A stretch of DNA of 64,000 bases from Pontederia crassipes (GCA_030549335.1 CM060196.1:72624139-72688138), one strand, 5' to 3'. Shown: positions 21,537 to 33,924, counted from the stretch's first letter. Notes: a model not told the origin generated them from the letters alone. Translations and numbers: made by a program.

Positions 21537-23061
21537 TTTGCTTGAGATAATATCATAAATTAAAGAACTAACATATAACATTTTGCTATGTTATAAATTT
21601 ACCCATTCACCTTGTGCTTTATCATTTCAAAGAGGTTTATTAGATTTCTTCCCTATCACTTGTACCTTGATATTTTTCTACAAGTAATAATGTCTTTTTA
21701 CTTCCCAATTACAACAAAGTAATATGCAATGCATGCTCATGTATGCACCCTAAAATGTATATAATCCCTAATTTCTAACTTCAAGTATTTATGTTCATAG
21801 ACTATTTCACAATTGGAACTTCTCAATCCTCCATAGATTAACTAGGTGTTGTCTCAGAATTTCAGATTAAGTACTTGTCAGTAAATAATTCATAACTTCT
21901 TAACCACAAAGACAAATCTCATGATTCTGGATAAATTTGAAACTAGACTTACTAAGATTTTCCACCCCCAAATGTCATTCACAACTCTAAGTGATCAAGT
22001 CATAAAATTCAAGACAATCTGACCTAGAGTTTGCGTTCTGGCAGACTGTGTGCCACTGAATGATTAATTTATATCTTTTTTCACACTTACCTATTTAATT
22101 AGATAATAATTTTCCCAAAAAATGGGCTTCCTTATTACTTTGTCATAAAAATTATAGAATAAACTCCTTGTATAATCTTATAACAAAAATAGTTAATTCG
22201 GGCCATAATCTGTCCATGTCCTGAACCTGACAAAAAAATCACTATGAAATTAAAAATTTATTTCTCCACATATACAAGTCTAAATAGGATGATTCCACTT
22301 CTCACCGAACCCTTAGAATGTATAATTAATCATATCCAAATTTCAATCTCTAATTCATTATATTCTAGTCGTGCCCTAATTCACAAGTTGAACCTATATC
22401 AGACTCGGGACAGGATAAGTGACCAGTGAAGTTAAGTACATAACTTTTTATATAAAACTCCTTTTTAGGTAATTCCAGAGGTCATGGAAATCTAACTTAA
22501 ATGAATCATATAAAATTTCATAATTTATGGTTTGGTAATCATGAAGGAAAAATCCTCTCAATCAGAAGAACATTTTTTAGATCGAAACCTCATCTTGAAT
22601 AGCCTATGTTCTCGATTTTCTCCAAGTCGTTTCACTCGAGTTCTTCCTCTGGAAAGTTTTTGGCCGTCAACGGATAGAGTTAAGTTGTTTATATATTTTT
22701 TTGAGAATTATCTGACATCAGAAAAATATCCATCTAAGCAGCTATTCACTTGTCTGCTTCAGCTCCTTAGAACTTAAGTGATGGCCAATCACATTTTTTT
22801 TCATAACTAAGTATTTTTTACCTAATTAAGCTTACTTAATCCTATTTAAAAATATATATTATAATATTTAGAAATTTTACAATTTATTCCTAATAAACTC
22901 ATGTAATTACTTTTGCAAAATTTATCGACAATTAAATAGTCATTACGCTCTAATCAGAATATTAATTATTATATACAAATATCACTAAATGAATATCCAA
23001 ACTAACTAATATGTTAATTAAATACATAATTATGCAAAAATGATATTTGTAGAGCACGTCC

Positions 23062-23106
23062 ATGATAATTCTTCCCTCCTTAAAAAAATTTCGTCCCCGA
23101 AATTTA
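23062..23106 (-). other. Polypurine tract region of a Tekay/Del-like element
   Basis: The minus strand reads AATTTCGGGGACGAAATTT then TTTTAAGGAGGGAAG, the well-known signature at the pol end and 3' LTR border of Del/Tekay chromoviruses. It fixes orientation and the LTR border near 23062. Confidence 0.6.
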
Positions 23107-23502
23107 GATACATGTTTCGAAGAATAAGAATGAATACTTCCTTCATATTTGATCATTCTCATTTCCAACTTTTTCTTCACTTGAATGATTTTTTTTCCTA
23201 TAAAACAAAAACTAAAGGAAATTTTTATTTCTGAAATTCATTTTCCTTAACTTATAATTTATACTTTTTTCTCTTCTCAATACAAATTCTCTTATACTCG
23301 AATAGATCGAGTTGCTCTTTATGTGCAAAAGGCTACTCTACAATTTATTGATGGTGCAATCTTTGATTCTATATGAGCATAAGGTAATTGTATGTATTAT
23401 TCTCTATTGATGTTTTGCTCTCTTTGGTTCTCTGTTGCTGTTCTGCTCCTTTTGGTTTTTGCTTTAATGCATAGCACACAAAAATATCATATCTCAAAAT
23501 AG

Positions 23503-23934
23503 ATAAGAAAAATTGATTATTGCATTAACCTAGACGAGTTAGCATCCATTGTACGTGAACATAATAACAAGACTTTGAAGAGCAATGGAGGACTAGATGG
23601 AAAAGTAAGAAAAATCTCTATTTCACTTGATGCTGACATAATGACAAGCAAAATATCTTTTTTCAACAAATATGTCGAAAAATCACCAAAAAGCTCCGAA
23701 GTGTTTGTTTGGGACGCTTTACAAAATTTGACATTGATCATTTTTATTATTTGCAATTTGATATCTATAGTTGTTGGACTTTTATCTGAAGACTGGCCAA
23801 AGGGTACATACGTTGGTTTAAGAATCTTACTTAATATATTTCTGATCATCATAGTTACAACAGCCAATGACTATAAGCAGTCATTGCAGTTTAGAGACGT
23901 ATATAAGGAAAAGAAAAGATTTCAATCCAAGTGA
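23503..23934 (+). pseudogene. Fragment of an autoinhibited Ca2+-ATPase (P2B, ACA8/10-like)
   Basis: The only host-gene trace. The frame from 23503 (just after an AG at 23501-23502) reads LDELASIVREHN then LKSNGGLDGKV, matching the conserved start of plant type IIB Ca2+ pumps, then WDALQNLTLIIFI with a first membrane segment, a second (LRILLNIFLIIIVTT), and NDYKQSLQFRDVYKEKKRF, matching SDYRQSLQFQNLNKEKRN of ACA8/9/10. In intact pumps this region leads from the end of the regulatory tail through M1-M2 into the actuator domain. Here homology stops near 23920 with a TGA at 23932, and no phosphorylation (DKTGT) or nucleotide-binding parts exist in the window. Upstream DNA looks intron-like. It is a single-exon gene remnant of about 144 codons beside the Tekay-like LTR. 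Confidence 0.7.
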
Positions 23935-26269
23935 CATTGAAGCTTGATGATTTGTTGATTGATAAGTTTGTCTGCCAAGGATTTGATCAATATCATCGAA
24001 GTATAGAAATTGAAGATATCATGAATACACAATATCTCTAGTGGTAGGACTTAACAAATAAACAGTTGACTCAATACATGTTAAAATCTCATATAGTCCT
24101 ATGAATCGTGATCATAACTTTTCTTTATTATTTTTCTTCCGTAGGTAATGTTGTTCTTGTGAATTCACTATTCTAATTATTTTTTTTTTGACATTTCACA
24201 ATAATTCTACATTTATTATATTCTTTTGATTATAACATTTTCCTAGTGGGAAGTTAAAAAGGGTGGTAACACTAGGGTTATAAGCAAAAAATCGAGAAAC
24301 AAAATATCTAAAATATTGACCCAACCCGATATAAAATTGTTAAAATAAAGCCTAGGCAGTTTTTAAAATTTAAAAAATCACCCCAGGATCTAATGGAGAT
24401 CTAGTATTTATCCTATTATATATATAGAAAATTCATATAAGTCATAAATAGCACTATTGTGATACATAACATGTCAATGACGTTAATTTATAAAATAAAA
24501 TATTTCTTTATATCATTAATGTATTTATAAATATAAAATGTATAAATATAAGGCCCAAAAAAATCTTCCGAAAAAAATTGACAAGATTATTTTATTTTTA
24601 AAAATTCAACCAAAATATATAGAATGATTTTTTTAACATAAAGTCCACTAGATCCACACCAATTTCACCTTTAGGTGTAACTAAATTTGATCAATTTAAT
24701 CCTATTATATTTGGAATTTGACGGTGATATTCTACTCTATTCCACTCCATCAAACATAGGGGCATCCAAAAAATGTCAAGTCAATGCAAATTAATTAATG
24801 CTATATGAAAACTATTTTATCCGAGAGGGGTAATATTTTAATAATTGGACTGAGAATCAAATAGGTTTAGTATTTGAATTACAATAGAATAAATTGGATC
24901 GGAGTCAATCGAATTACGTTAAAATAATATTGTCTGTAATAAATTGAGTGATATAACATAACAAGTACCCTTTTGTGTACAAAAAATAATGAAATATTAT
25001 TATAAATATATTAATTATTTTATTTTAAAATACTAATAATGATAAGAAAATTATTCTCAAATTTGTCAATTTTAAGTATTATCATAATTTTATTTGACAT
25101 CTAATAATATTTATTATATATTAATTTAGTTTCATCATAAATCACTCATTCATTTACATTTTTAACACTTTCCTTTCTAATTTTCTTTTTTTTATTTCAA
25201 TACTACTTATTCAATTTTTTTTTACTTTCCTTTTATATTTTTCGTTTCCTCTTTCAATATTGCTTTTCATTTCAATTGTTAACTGCCGATTCAAAATTTT
25301 CCTTTTCTTTCAAATATTATTCTCTCGTTCTTAATTCTTCCATATATTTTCCTTTAACAATTAATTATTTAATTTATTTAATTTGTAGTATTATTTTAAT
25401 TTCAATTTTTAAATTACATATTCAGATATTACTTTAACTTTTCTTTTTACTTTTCGTTTTCATTAACTTTGGTTATTTTTAAACTAAACCTAATTTTCAT
25501 CCTGCTTGCCAGTTCATTAGTTTTCAACAGTTCAATTGATTGGATCCAGTGCACACACAAAATTACTGTATATAATTAATTCATAAGGAAAAATATAAAT
25601 AGATATTATATGTAATTTATACATACATTATATTGGCGTCTTAATTACTGTATATAATTATTTATACATGCGTTTAATTAATTAATAAATTGAATAGAAA
25701 ATAGTGTTTGGATTAAGCACTAAAAGTTCATTTAAATTTTAACATATAAAATATTTTTTTAGCTAAACATGCACAATTTAAAATAGAAAAACATTATACA
25801 ATATTTTTTATTTTATTACATAATATATATTTATCCTTACATATATATATATATTATTCATATATATAAATACATACAAGAGTATTTTGTAGTTAAAAGT
25901 TAACCTCCTGCTCTAGTATTTAAACCACGATTTATGTTATGATCTATTGAAAGCAAAGCGGACGTTCGAACTGCCGACACATAATTGAAATTACTTAAGC
26001 CACTTAAGTTGATGTCCGGACGATCGCTTCCTCGTTCTGAATGTGTCATATAATCTCTGTCATTATCTGAAATTATTTTTTTCGATATATTCAGACGATT
26101 AGCACCTGACTAATCCGATGTCGAGATAGAAGCGGGAGATATTAATTAGCTCTTATCAACGCGACAGACTCGTCCACAAACAATAACCACTCATGAAATA
26201 TATTAACACCTCATCAACGTAAATGTTAATTTTTACATAATAATAAAAAATATCTAGAAGTTGAATGCA
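23935..26269. other. AT-rich intergenic DNA
   Basis: Very AT-rich with long T/A runs and (TA)n stretches (for example 25838-25870). No ORF, terminal repeat or RNA gene was recognised. Part may be intron or 3' flank of the lost Ca2+-ATPase gene. Confidence 0.5.
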
Positions 26270-27346
26270 CACTAAAAGAAAAAAGATTTTTTCTAACGGA
26301 AAATTTTTCACGTACAGAAATTCATCACAATTTGCGATGAATTTTTCGTAGGAATTCCCACGGCTCATGTCGTTGGAAACATTTTTGAAGGCCCGAGCCG
26401 TGGGAAACTTTTCCCGCGTCTTCGACCGTGAGAATTTCTCATGACTTCAATCGTGAAAAATATTTTCCGCGGCCTAAACCGTTGGAAAGTCAAAAATCCC
26501 ACCAAACTCTTCCACCTATTTTTTTTTCTTTTCCCGCTTCTTCCTTTCTTTTCATTCACCTCCTCCCTCTCTCCTCTCTCCTCTCTCTGTCTCTTTCCCA
26601 CTCTCCTCTCTCTCCCTCACCGGCGTGCTCCTTTCAGACGACCCACGTGACGACCGACTGCAGCCTTCCACCTTCCTCGCTCTCTCTCGTAAGTGGCCGA
26701 GTGCGGCCGGATCATCCTGCGCTACTGGATCGGCCAGCACGTAGGATGATCCGACCACGCGCAAGTTGGATCTGGCCGCGCAGGACGATCCGCCCGCGTG
26801 CAAGCCGATCCGAGCACACGCAGTCGATCACGCGTAGTTGGATCCGACCACGCGGACGGGATCCGGCCCGCACACGGTCAGTACCGGCTTGCGCACGGCC
26901 AGTTCGTGCCGTACGCGGGCAGATCGGGTCGTGCGGGCTAGTTTTGACCATGCGCGGCCAATTTTTTTTATTTTAAAAAATGAACTTGCGATGGTCAAAA
27001 TCGTGAGAAATTTTTGCGATTCCGATCATAAGAAAATTTTCCCGCAGCTCTAACTGTGGAAAGTTTCCATGACTTAGTTCGTGGGTAGTTCCCACTCTCG
27101 GGCCGTGGGAAAAGTTCCCAGTGATTGAGCCGTAGGAACGTTGCCATGACCGCAAATATTTTTCCCACAACCGGAGTCATGAGAATTTTCGACGGCTGTA
27201 ATCGAGTCGTCAAAAAATATTTGCGACGAGCACTTTTATGACAGATCGTTCCCGTCGAAAAAATCGTCTCAAACTGTAATTTCTGACGGATTTTTATCAT
27301 TTTGCGATGGTTCGGACCATCGAAAATATGTATTTTTCTTGTAGCG
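26270..27346. mobile_element. CACTA-3, non-autonomous CACTA transposon
   Basis: The left end reads CACTAAAAGAAAAAAG and the right end TTTTTCTTGTAGCG, with exact GCA target duplications (26267-26269 and 27347-27349). At 1077 bp it is a shorter and more diverged relative of CACTA-1 and -2. Its arms carry decayed palindromes (CCGTGGGAA, AATCGTGAG, GACGGTTCGGACC-like), then a CT-rich tract (about 26520-26640) and a GC-rich core repeating GATCCG/GATCGG with CGCGTG words (about 26690-26950). Core orientation matches CACTA-1. Arginine/proline-rich ORFs across the core are repeat translations. Confidence 0.85.
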
Positions 27347-27349
27347 GCA

Positions 27350-28015
27350 ACTTCCTCCAGCCAACATGAATTAATTAAATCAGAGCATCATGTTGATCAC
27401 ACCTAAGGGTCTTAACAAAAAAATTTTTGCGAGATGAATATCCTTTGACATAATAACTTGTTAAATTATTATATAACCCTTACGTCAGCACATTGTTATA
27501 TTCTCAAGTATTATTGTTCACTTTATACTCGTTAATCTCTACTGGTAGTTTGGTTGCGAAATATATGGTTAATAACAACTTATTCCGTGGAATGTTGCCA
27601 AACGGCTCTTGAAATAACGATACGTCACGACATTGTTCGCACATATTTAGACACATGTCTAGTTTGAACGATGATTTTGGAGTTACGAAATTGATAGAAT
27701 ATGAGTTATTTAGAGAGTATGAAAGTAGATTTACCGTTCATGCCTTGCGACCACAAAACCCTCTTTCCGTGTACCACTTTCCCCTTTTGTCGGCTGCACT
27801 TTCTCATGAGTTTTACCTCTTTTCCCGATAGGTTCACTCTTTTTCATTTTTAGACTCCGTTTTATTTGAGTGTCATTTTCTTCGTAATAATTTTTCTTGC
27901 TTCCTATATCCAACAATACAGTGTATTATTTTTATAAAATTAAAGTAAATAAATTATAAAATAATGCATGTTATAAGAAAATGAATCGAAATAAGATCAA
28001 ATGCAATAATAATAA
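27350..28015. other. Intergenic DNA, nothing recognised
   Basis: Short ORFs only. There is no terminal repeat pair and no RNA gene signal. Confidence 0.5.
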
Positions 28016-28501
28016 GGATTTTTTTGCTGACCTCTCCTCAATTATGAATTTTTTTTCGTCTACCAAGACTTTCAAATTTTTTGCAAACCTCTTCCAAGTT
28101 ATGCCACTTTTTCCACTTAGGTCCATCCGTCAACGTCTGTTAACTTTTTAATTATTTTTTTATTTTTTTAAATTATAAAATGATCAAAATACCCTCGAAG
28201 TTTAAAATAATACATAATAGTAAATATATAAAAAACATGTGGGTCGGCACACAAACATTGCCCCACCGACGAGAGAGATAGGGGGGAGGGCAACATCCGC
28301 ATGCGGACCAACATTTTTTTATTTTATATTTACTATTATATATTATTTTAATCTCTGAGGATATTTTGATTATTTCATAATTCAAAAAAAAATAATAGAA
28401 AAGTTATTAGAGATTGACGGATGGACCTAAGTAGAAAAAGCGGCATAATTCGTCTGCGGAAAATTTGAAAATTATTGGTAAGGGGTCAGCGGAAAAAACC
28501 C
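28016..28501. mobile_element. Long foldback MITE
   Basis: The two halves are inverted copies: GGATTTTTTTGCTGACC at the left end pairs with GGTCAGCGGAAAAAACCC at the right, and pairing continues through ACTTAGGTCCATCCGTCAA, about 220 bp per arm with mismatches. A ~70-nt GC-richer loop (about 28240-28315) remains. TAATAA flanks both ends (28010-28015, 28502-28507). No coding capacity. Superfamily is uncertain: long TIRs suggest a Mutator-like MITE, but a 9-bp duplication is not evident. Confidence 0.75.
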
Positions 28502-28507
28502 TAATAA

Positions 28508-29913
28508 ATATATGTTGTATTTTGTAGGGACACCGGATATTTGATTGTGGCTGCCTTCAAGGATGTGCAGATGCAATGGTGGTAGACGTCGACAAGGTGG
28601 TAACTCAAAGTTCTGTCTAGATCATCAGTCGTATGCAAGCCTTGTGCTGAGGAACAGTTCACGTATCAAATCAAAGATGTTAGTGCTTTGGATAGAAATA
28701 CAGTTTCCCATTATACAAAACGATCATAAATAGTTCGTAGAACAAAGAAAGGTAACTGGTTTTCTAGCAGTAGCTAGGAGATCGTGAATTATCACATGTT
28801 GAATCCATTTCGTCCCACAAAATGTGTGGGCTGAATTACTTATGAGGGAACCAGTAATAACAAAATAAAAGTATCTTGGAATTACTCGCAGGGATCATAG
28901 AACCTTTTTATATTTTTTCAGATTTGTAATCGGGCATTCGATCACAGAAAAGTACGTTGTTCACAATGCAGTCTTCTTCGGACAACAACCTGACTTAGGT
29001 TTTTTTCTTGGCATAGATAGAAAACATGGGCCTTTGACATCCTATCACAACGACCCGACTCGCTTGCTATTACACACACGAGATCCGAATTTTAGTTGCT
29101 TAGACACACTACATGAGGACAGACCTAGATTGTTAAAAAAAATTGTTGGCAGGTGAATATTTAGAATCTGGAGTCGTATTGTATACGGCTTGAGTTCCAA
29201 TTACAAGCTGTGGAGACTTTTAAAAGTTATCCTATAAATTGTTCTATGATTAAATTATCTATTAGCACTTGTAATTGCTCAAGTGATACTAAAATGTTGT
29301 AAAGATAAATAAATAGATTAATTAGATAAAAGTCATAAAATGATTATTGCTATGTATACCAGTTATAGTACTTGTTACTTTTCATGAATTAAAATATATC
29401 TTGCTTCAAAAGTGTTGTTTATTGTTTACCTGTTCGAAGGTTAAAAGGATCGTTTGAAAATCCCTACTACTTATTTGTTCATAGATCAAAGAAAACTATA
29501 ATTGAAAGTGGCCGATACTTCTCTCGAGTTCATAATGTTTAGGAGTGGTGGATGCTTCTTTACATGAAAATATCTGGACAAATCACTTAGATAACACACA
29601 TAGCTGTTGCAACACTCGAAATAAAAGACATACTACAACTCACCAAAGAAGAAAGAACAATTGTATTTGATAGAGAAGAAAATAAATACTTAATAAAGAA
29701 GAAAAGTTCATTTGCATAAATTCACTTGCATTTGATGAAGAAGAATAGTTCATTTTATAAAATTCACTTGCACCTATTAATTGCAACTTGATCTAATTGA
29801 TCACTTGTTATTTGATATTTGACAAATTGACTTGTCTTAGTTGATTATGATCACTTAACACTTGTTATGTAATCATTATTATTTGATAAATTTGATTATT
29901 TCTTTCAAGAGAC
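28508..29913. other. Intergenic DNA left of the copia element
   Basis: No gene or element was recognised. A 62-codon ORF (28545-28733) has no identifiable domain. Patches are less AT-rich than the neighbours (28540-28700, 28950-29110) and may be remnants of host or transposon sequence. Confidence 0.4.
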
Positions 29914-30065
29914 TGTTGAATCCTATGTTTTGATGATAATAAATTAAATGGACATAAAAGTTACTAATCTATACTTAAGTGATGATAATGCAGGTGTATG
30001 ATTGATATGACCACATTGGCAGAACAAATCGGCAAATTAAAACCGCAAGAAAAATTTTCAGATAC

Positions 30066-30300
30066 GACCGGTCAACCGACCATAAGCACCGGTCGATTGA
30101 TATTCAGTGGAAGGAAAGATGAGATTACACCGGTCGACGTCGAGACTATACCGGTCGATATATCGGTCGATAGCAATTATACCGGTCGACGTCGAGATAT
30201 TACTGGTCACATAGACCGAACAAGGATCAAAACACGAAAAGGAGACAACGGTCATATATACCGATCGACCGGCCCATCCCAGCGGTCGACCGACCTCTCA
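30066..30300 (+). promoter_or_regulatory. CGGTCGAC array upstream of the LTR TATA box
   Basis: About ten words such as ACCGGTCGAC, ACCGGTCGAT, GATCGACCGG and GCGGTCGACCG sit within 235 bp, ending about 80 bp before the TATA box. The placement mirrors the other SIRE-like LTR, which argues for a conserved enhancer-like function rather than chance. Confidence 0.55.
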
Positions 30301-30380
30301 GTCAAATGAACAGTAACGGCTAGAATTTTTGAGGAAAAATTTGTGAAAGGATTTTTGAACGAATTCTCACCTCCAGAAGC

Positions 30381-30387
30381 CTATATA
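30381..30387 (+). promoter_or_regulatory. TATA box of the SIRE-like LTR
   Basis: GCCTATATAAGGAGTG matches the LTR at 181-1414 in the same relative place. The transcription start would be expected around 30410-30420. Confidence 0.6.
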
Positions 30388-30910
30388 AGGAGTGCCAAAG
30401 TCTGAAAGAAAAGCATCCAAACAAGAAAAAGCATTCTATAGCTCCTCTCAAGTTTTTTAGCATAAAATTGCAAGTTTCTTTTTTTTTCTTTTCTTAGCCT
30501 TGAGTGTGAGAAAGATTTTATAAAAGAAAAGAGTTAGAGGGAACATTTACTATTTGATCTATAAGATTGACAGCTCCTTGTATAAGAGGTGTTCCTTGCC
30601 TCTTGAGCGGAGAAGAATGTGTGATTGTGCAAAAGATGGCTGTTCTCTCCCTACAAGAAAAGAGAAAGATAGTGAATCTCCGGCGGTCTTGAGGTCGAGA
30701 AGTCGGAGCGAGGACGTAGGCCAAAGAGTTGAGGCCAAACCTCGTCATTGTATTGTGTCTTCTTGTGTTTGTTCTTTATCTTTCATTTACGCCTTATCTA
30801 TATTTGCTTGTGATCATTTTTATTGATTTTTTCGAAAGTGAATTTTTGAGAATATTTTTTTTCACCAATTCACCCCCCCTCTCCCCTCTTGGTGCTTTTA
30901 ATTCTGCAAT

Positions 30911-30923
30911 TGGTATCAGAGCC
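30911..30923 (+). other. Primer-binding site, initiator tRNA-Met
   Basis: TGGTATCAGAGCC is a perfect copia-type primer-binding site two bases after the LTR end. Confidence 0.95.
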
Positions 30924-30963
30924 AAGTTGCTCTAGCTTTAAGATTTAAAATATCTTTAGAGCT

Positions 30964-32613
30964 ATGGCATCAAGTGGCTCCGATTTTTCCGAAGGTCAAT
31001 CTATTAATCGTCCTTCACTTTTTAATACATCAAATTTTGCATATTAGAAAATTAGGATGCAAACCTATGTTTGTTCTATTGATATTGATATGTGGGATAT
31101 TATTAAAAAAGGTTTTGATTTTAGTAAAAAACTCCTTTTGAATATACCAAAGGAGAAAGACTTTTAGTAAAACTAGATTGAAAAGATAAAAATATTTTTT
31201 ATTGTGATTTGGATCCAACCGAGCTTAATCGAATTTCTAGTTGTGAAAGTGCTAATGAGATTCAGAAGAAACTTATTATTACTCATGAAGGAACGGATAA
31301 AGTTAAGGAGTCTAAATTAAACATTTTAAATCATCAATATGACTCTTTGAAAATGCATGAAAATGAATCTATAAATGAGATGATCGTTCGCTTTAATGAT
31401 ATTATAAATGGCTTAGCCTCTTTGGGCGAGCCAAAGACTAATCCTTAAATAGTGAAAAGTTTTTGAGGTCTCTCTCCTTCAAATAGCATACAAAGAGGAC
31501 GGTGATTGAAGAAAATGACTTAAACAAGTTAGACTTTGATGATTTTATAGGTTCACTCTTAACCTATGAGATCGGGATCAAGGAAGAGGAAGAAGCAAAT
31601 ACTCCAAAAAGGAAAACATTGGTATTAAAGGTAAATAAAGATGAGAAAGATACAAGTGAAGAGGATGAAGATCTTGATGAAAAGAAGCTTTTCCTATATA
31701 CAAATAAGCTTGACAAATATCTCAGGTTTGCTAAGCAAAAGAAGAAAGGCTTCACCAAGAGAAGATCGTCATCAAGCAAAAGTCAAATAACTTGCTTTGA
31801 ATGCAAAAAGATTGGACACTACAATAATGAATGTCCAAATTTGACTAAAAAGAAGAAAGCTCAAGGAGGAAGAAAGAGGCTCTCCAAGCCACTTGGGATG
31901 AAAGCGAAGATGAAGAGAATGACTCCAACACCTCCTCTAGTGATGACGAAGAAGCCTACATATGTCTAATGGCTAATAGCCATGAGGTATCATCGAACTC
32001 CTCTAACTCGAGTGATAGTGAATCTTTCAATGTGCATAAGGAGTTTAGAGGTCTAATTAATAAATATGGATGCCTAAAAAAGAAATACGATGAGATAAAA
32101 ATAAAGCTTGAAAATTTGCAAAAGAAAAATAAGAATGTTAAAACATGTGAAAAATGTGATATATTGAATGAAAAAAGCTCTAGCTTAGAATTCTCAATTG
32201 AATAATTGAAAATGGAAAATAGTGCACTAAAATCATTATTTAAAAAACAAATTGTAGAAATTGCATGCTTGAACAAAGAAATTAATAAATTGAAAGTTGA
32301 ACTTGAAAAATTCTAAAATGGAAGTAAAATGTTAGATGCCATGCTTAGTGGATCTAGAATATATTCAAATAAAAAGGGACTTGATTTCACCTCTTTTGAA
32401 AAGAAGAATGACAAAAGAATTTTGTTTGTTAAAGCATCGCATGATTACACAAGATCACATATTGTTTGTTTTCATTGTGGAAATGAAGGACATTATTCTT
32501 GTGATTGCAGAATTAGGAAAGGAATAAGTAAAGGAATGAAGAAAATTTGGGTCCCAAAAAGGACCATGACTAATCAAGATGGACCCAAGCAAGTTTGGGT
32601 ACCAAAAAGATGA
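30964..32613 (+). pseudogene. gag remains of the SIRE-like element
   Basis: The region starts at ATGGCATCAAGTGG soon after the primer-binding site. It carries a capsid-like region (NILNHQYDSLKMHENESINE, typical of the copia UBN2-type gag) and two zinc knuckles: CFECKKIGHYNNEC (near 31795-31836) and CFHCGNEGHYSCDC (near 32466-32510), both CX2CX4HX4C. A coiled-coil-like Lys/Glu-rich stretch lies between them (32040-32320). Two separated knuckles are known in SIRE-like gag. The reading frame is broken. Confidence 0.85.
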
Positions 32614-32639
32614 AACTCCTAATTTCTTTCTTGTAGGAA

Positions 32640-32850
32640 GTTTCTAAGTACAATGAAGGTAAATGGTATTTAGATAGTGGATGCTCAGGACATATGTTCG
32701 GCGATGCCTCAAATTTCATCAATTTGGAAAAGAAAAATGGAGGAAAAGTCACATTTGGAGACAATAGCAAATGAAGAGTAATTGGTATATGTAATATTGG
32801 TAAGAATGACAAAGTGCATTTAGAAAATGTTTGGCTTGTTGAAAATTTAA
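32640..32850 (+). pseudogene. Copia aspartic protease remains
   Basis: WYLDSGCSGHM, the copia protease active-site motif (D-S-G), is readable at about 32660-32693, directly after gag and before the GAG-pre-integrase domain. Confidence 0.8.
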
Positions 32851-32970
32851 AAACTAATTAGCATAAGTCAACTATACGATAAAAATTATTTTGTCAAATT
32901 TGAAAAGGACAAATGTTTAATACTAGATGAAAACAACAAAGTTTTACACCTGGGTTTTAGGTGCAACAAT

Positions 32971-33924
32971 GTGTATAAAATTGATTTTGATAACTTGAAA
33001 AATGAAAAATGTCTTAGTGTCATGCATGATGACATAAACTTGTGGCATAGAAGATTAGGACATGCAAATTATAAATTGCTAAATAAACTTTCAAATCATG
33101 AATTGATTAGAGGCTTGCCTAAGATCAAATTTGAGAAAAATAATGTTTGTGATTCATGTCTAAAAGGTAAACAAACCAAAAGTTCTTTTAAATTAAAAGG
33201 AGTTATTAGTACACAAAGGGCCCTGAAACTTTTACATCTTGACTTGTTTGAACCTATTGATGTGACAAGCTTAGGAGAAAAAAGATATGTATTTGTAATT
33301 GTTAATGATTTCTCCCGTTTCACTTGGATAATTTTTCTCGCTAGTAAAGATGAAACGCTAAACATGTTTTTCAAATTTGCAAAAAGAGTTCAAAATGAAT
33401 TTGAACAAAAGATTTCAAAAATTAGAAGTGACCATGGAGGACAATTTGAAAATCATAAATTTGAATTATTTTACGAAGAAAATAGAATTACCCATAATTT
33501 TTCAACTTCTAGAACACCTCAACAAAATGGAGTAGTAGAAAGAAAAAATAGAACTATACAAGAAATGGCTAGAACAATTTTAAATGAAGGCAAGTTATCA
33601 AAATATTTTTGGGCGGAAGCCGTAAACACATCATGTTATGTTCTCAATAGAATTCTACTTAGATCTCTTGAAAAGAAAATATATTTTAAAATGTTATTTG
33701 GTAAGAAACCAAATATTTCATATTTTAAAGTTTTTGGATGTAAATGTTATATTTTGAATATCAAAGATAAACTAGGAAAATTTGATGATAAATGCGATGA
33801 TGATATTTTTCTTGGTTATTCTAGTACAAGTAAAGCCTATAGAGTATATAATAAAAGAACATTAGTTGTTGAAGAGTCTATTAATGTTAAATTCAATGAA
33901 ACTAAAGATTTGTTGAGCAAATAA
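32971..33924 (+). pseudogene. Copia integrase remains
   Basis: The 317-codon stretch has the GAG-pre-integrase zinc-binding part (LWHRRLGHANY ... CDSCLKGKQ, an HHCC module), then the catalytic core with HLDLFEP, IRSDHGGQFEN and RTPQQNGVVERKNR, giving the D,D,E triad. After it comes the SIRE-type C-terminal part with VFGCKCYILN and DIFLGYS. The insertion of G1 at 34097 cuts the polyprotein region after it. Confidence 0.9.

Larger units (their letters stand above)
18140..21593. repeat. ~1.73-kb tandem duplication including a Tekay-like LTR end
   Basis: Copy A is about 18140-19865 and copy B 19866-21593, aligned from GTTCTTAACTCTA through TTTTGCT. They differ by several percent, far more than the 481-bp copies. 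Each contains ~380 bp of flank, TATAG microsatellite DNA and the first ~1.34 kb of a TGTAACACCC-type LTR. The ~155-bp module GTTCTTAACTC...GAAGCATTA thus occurs three times (about 17663, 18145 and 19869). Confidence 0.85.
18523..23062 (-). repeat. Ty3/gypsy Tekay/Del-like LTR, minus strand, enlarged by duplication
   Basis: The right side has the chromovirus pol-3'/polypurine signature (minus strand AATTTCGGGGACGAAATTT then AAGGAGGGAAG) at 23071-23106, and the left end reads TGTAACACCC (18523; TGTCACACCC at 20255), the complement of a ...GTTACA LTR end. The LTR proper is about 20255-23062 (2.8 kb); the rest is the tandem copy. No pol homology remains to the right, so this is an LTR with a stub of internal DNA. 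The classification rests on these border motifs. Confidence 0.55.
29914..30908 (+). repeat. 5' LTR of the SIRE-like element
   Basis: It starts TGTTGAATCC...TTTTGATGATAAT and ends TTCTGCA two bases before the primer-binding site; 995 bp. It contains a CGGTCGACC array (30066-30300), a TATA box (30381) and the block with GACGTAGGCC shared with the minus-strand LTR at 181-1414. Confidence 0.85.

Noticed and set aside
22532-22777. 81-codon ORF near the Tekay-like LTR
   Set aside because: It lies inside LTR sequence and has no domain similarity.
28545-29110. Possible host exon right of the foldback MITE
   Set aside because: Short interrupted ORFs and no recognisable domain; composition alone is not enough.
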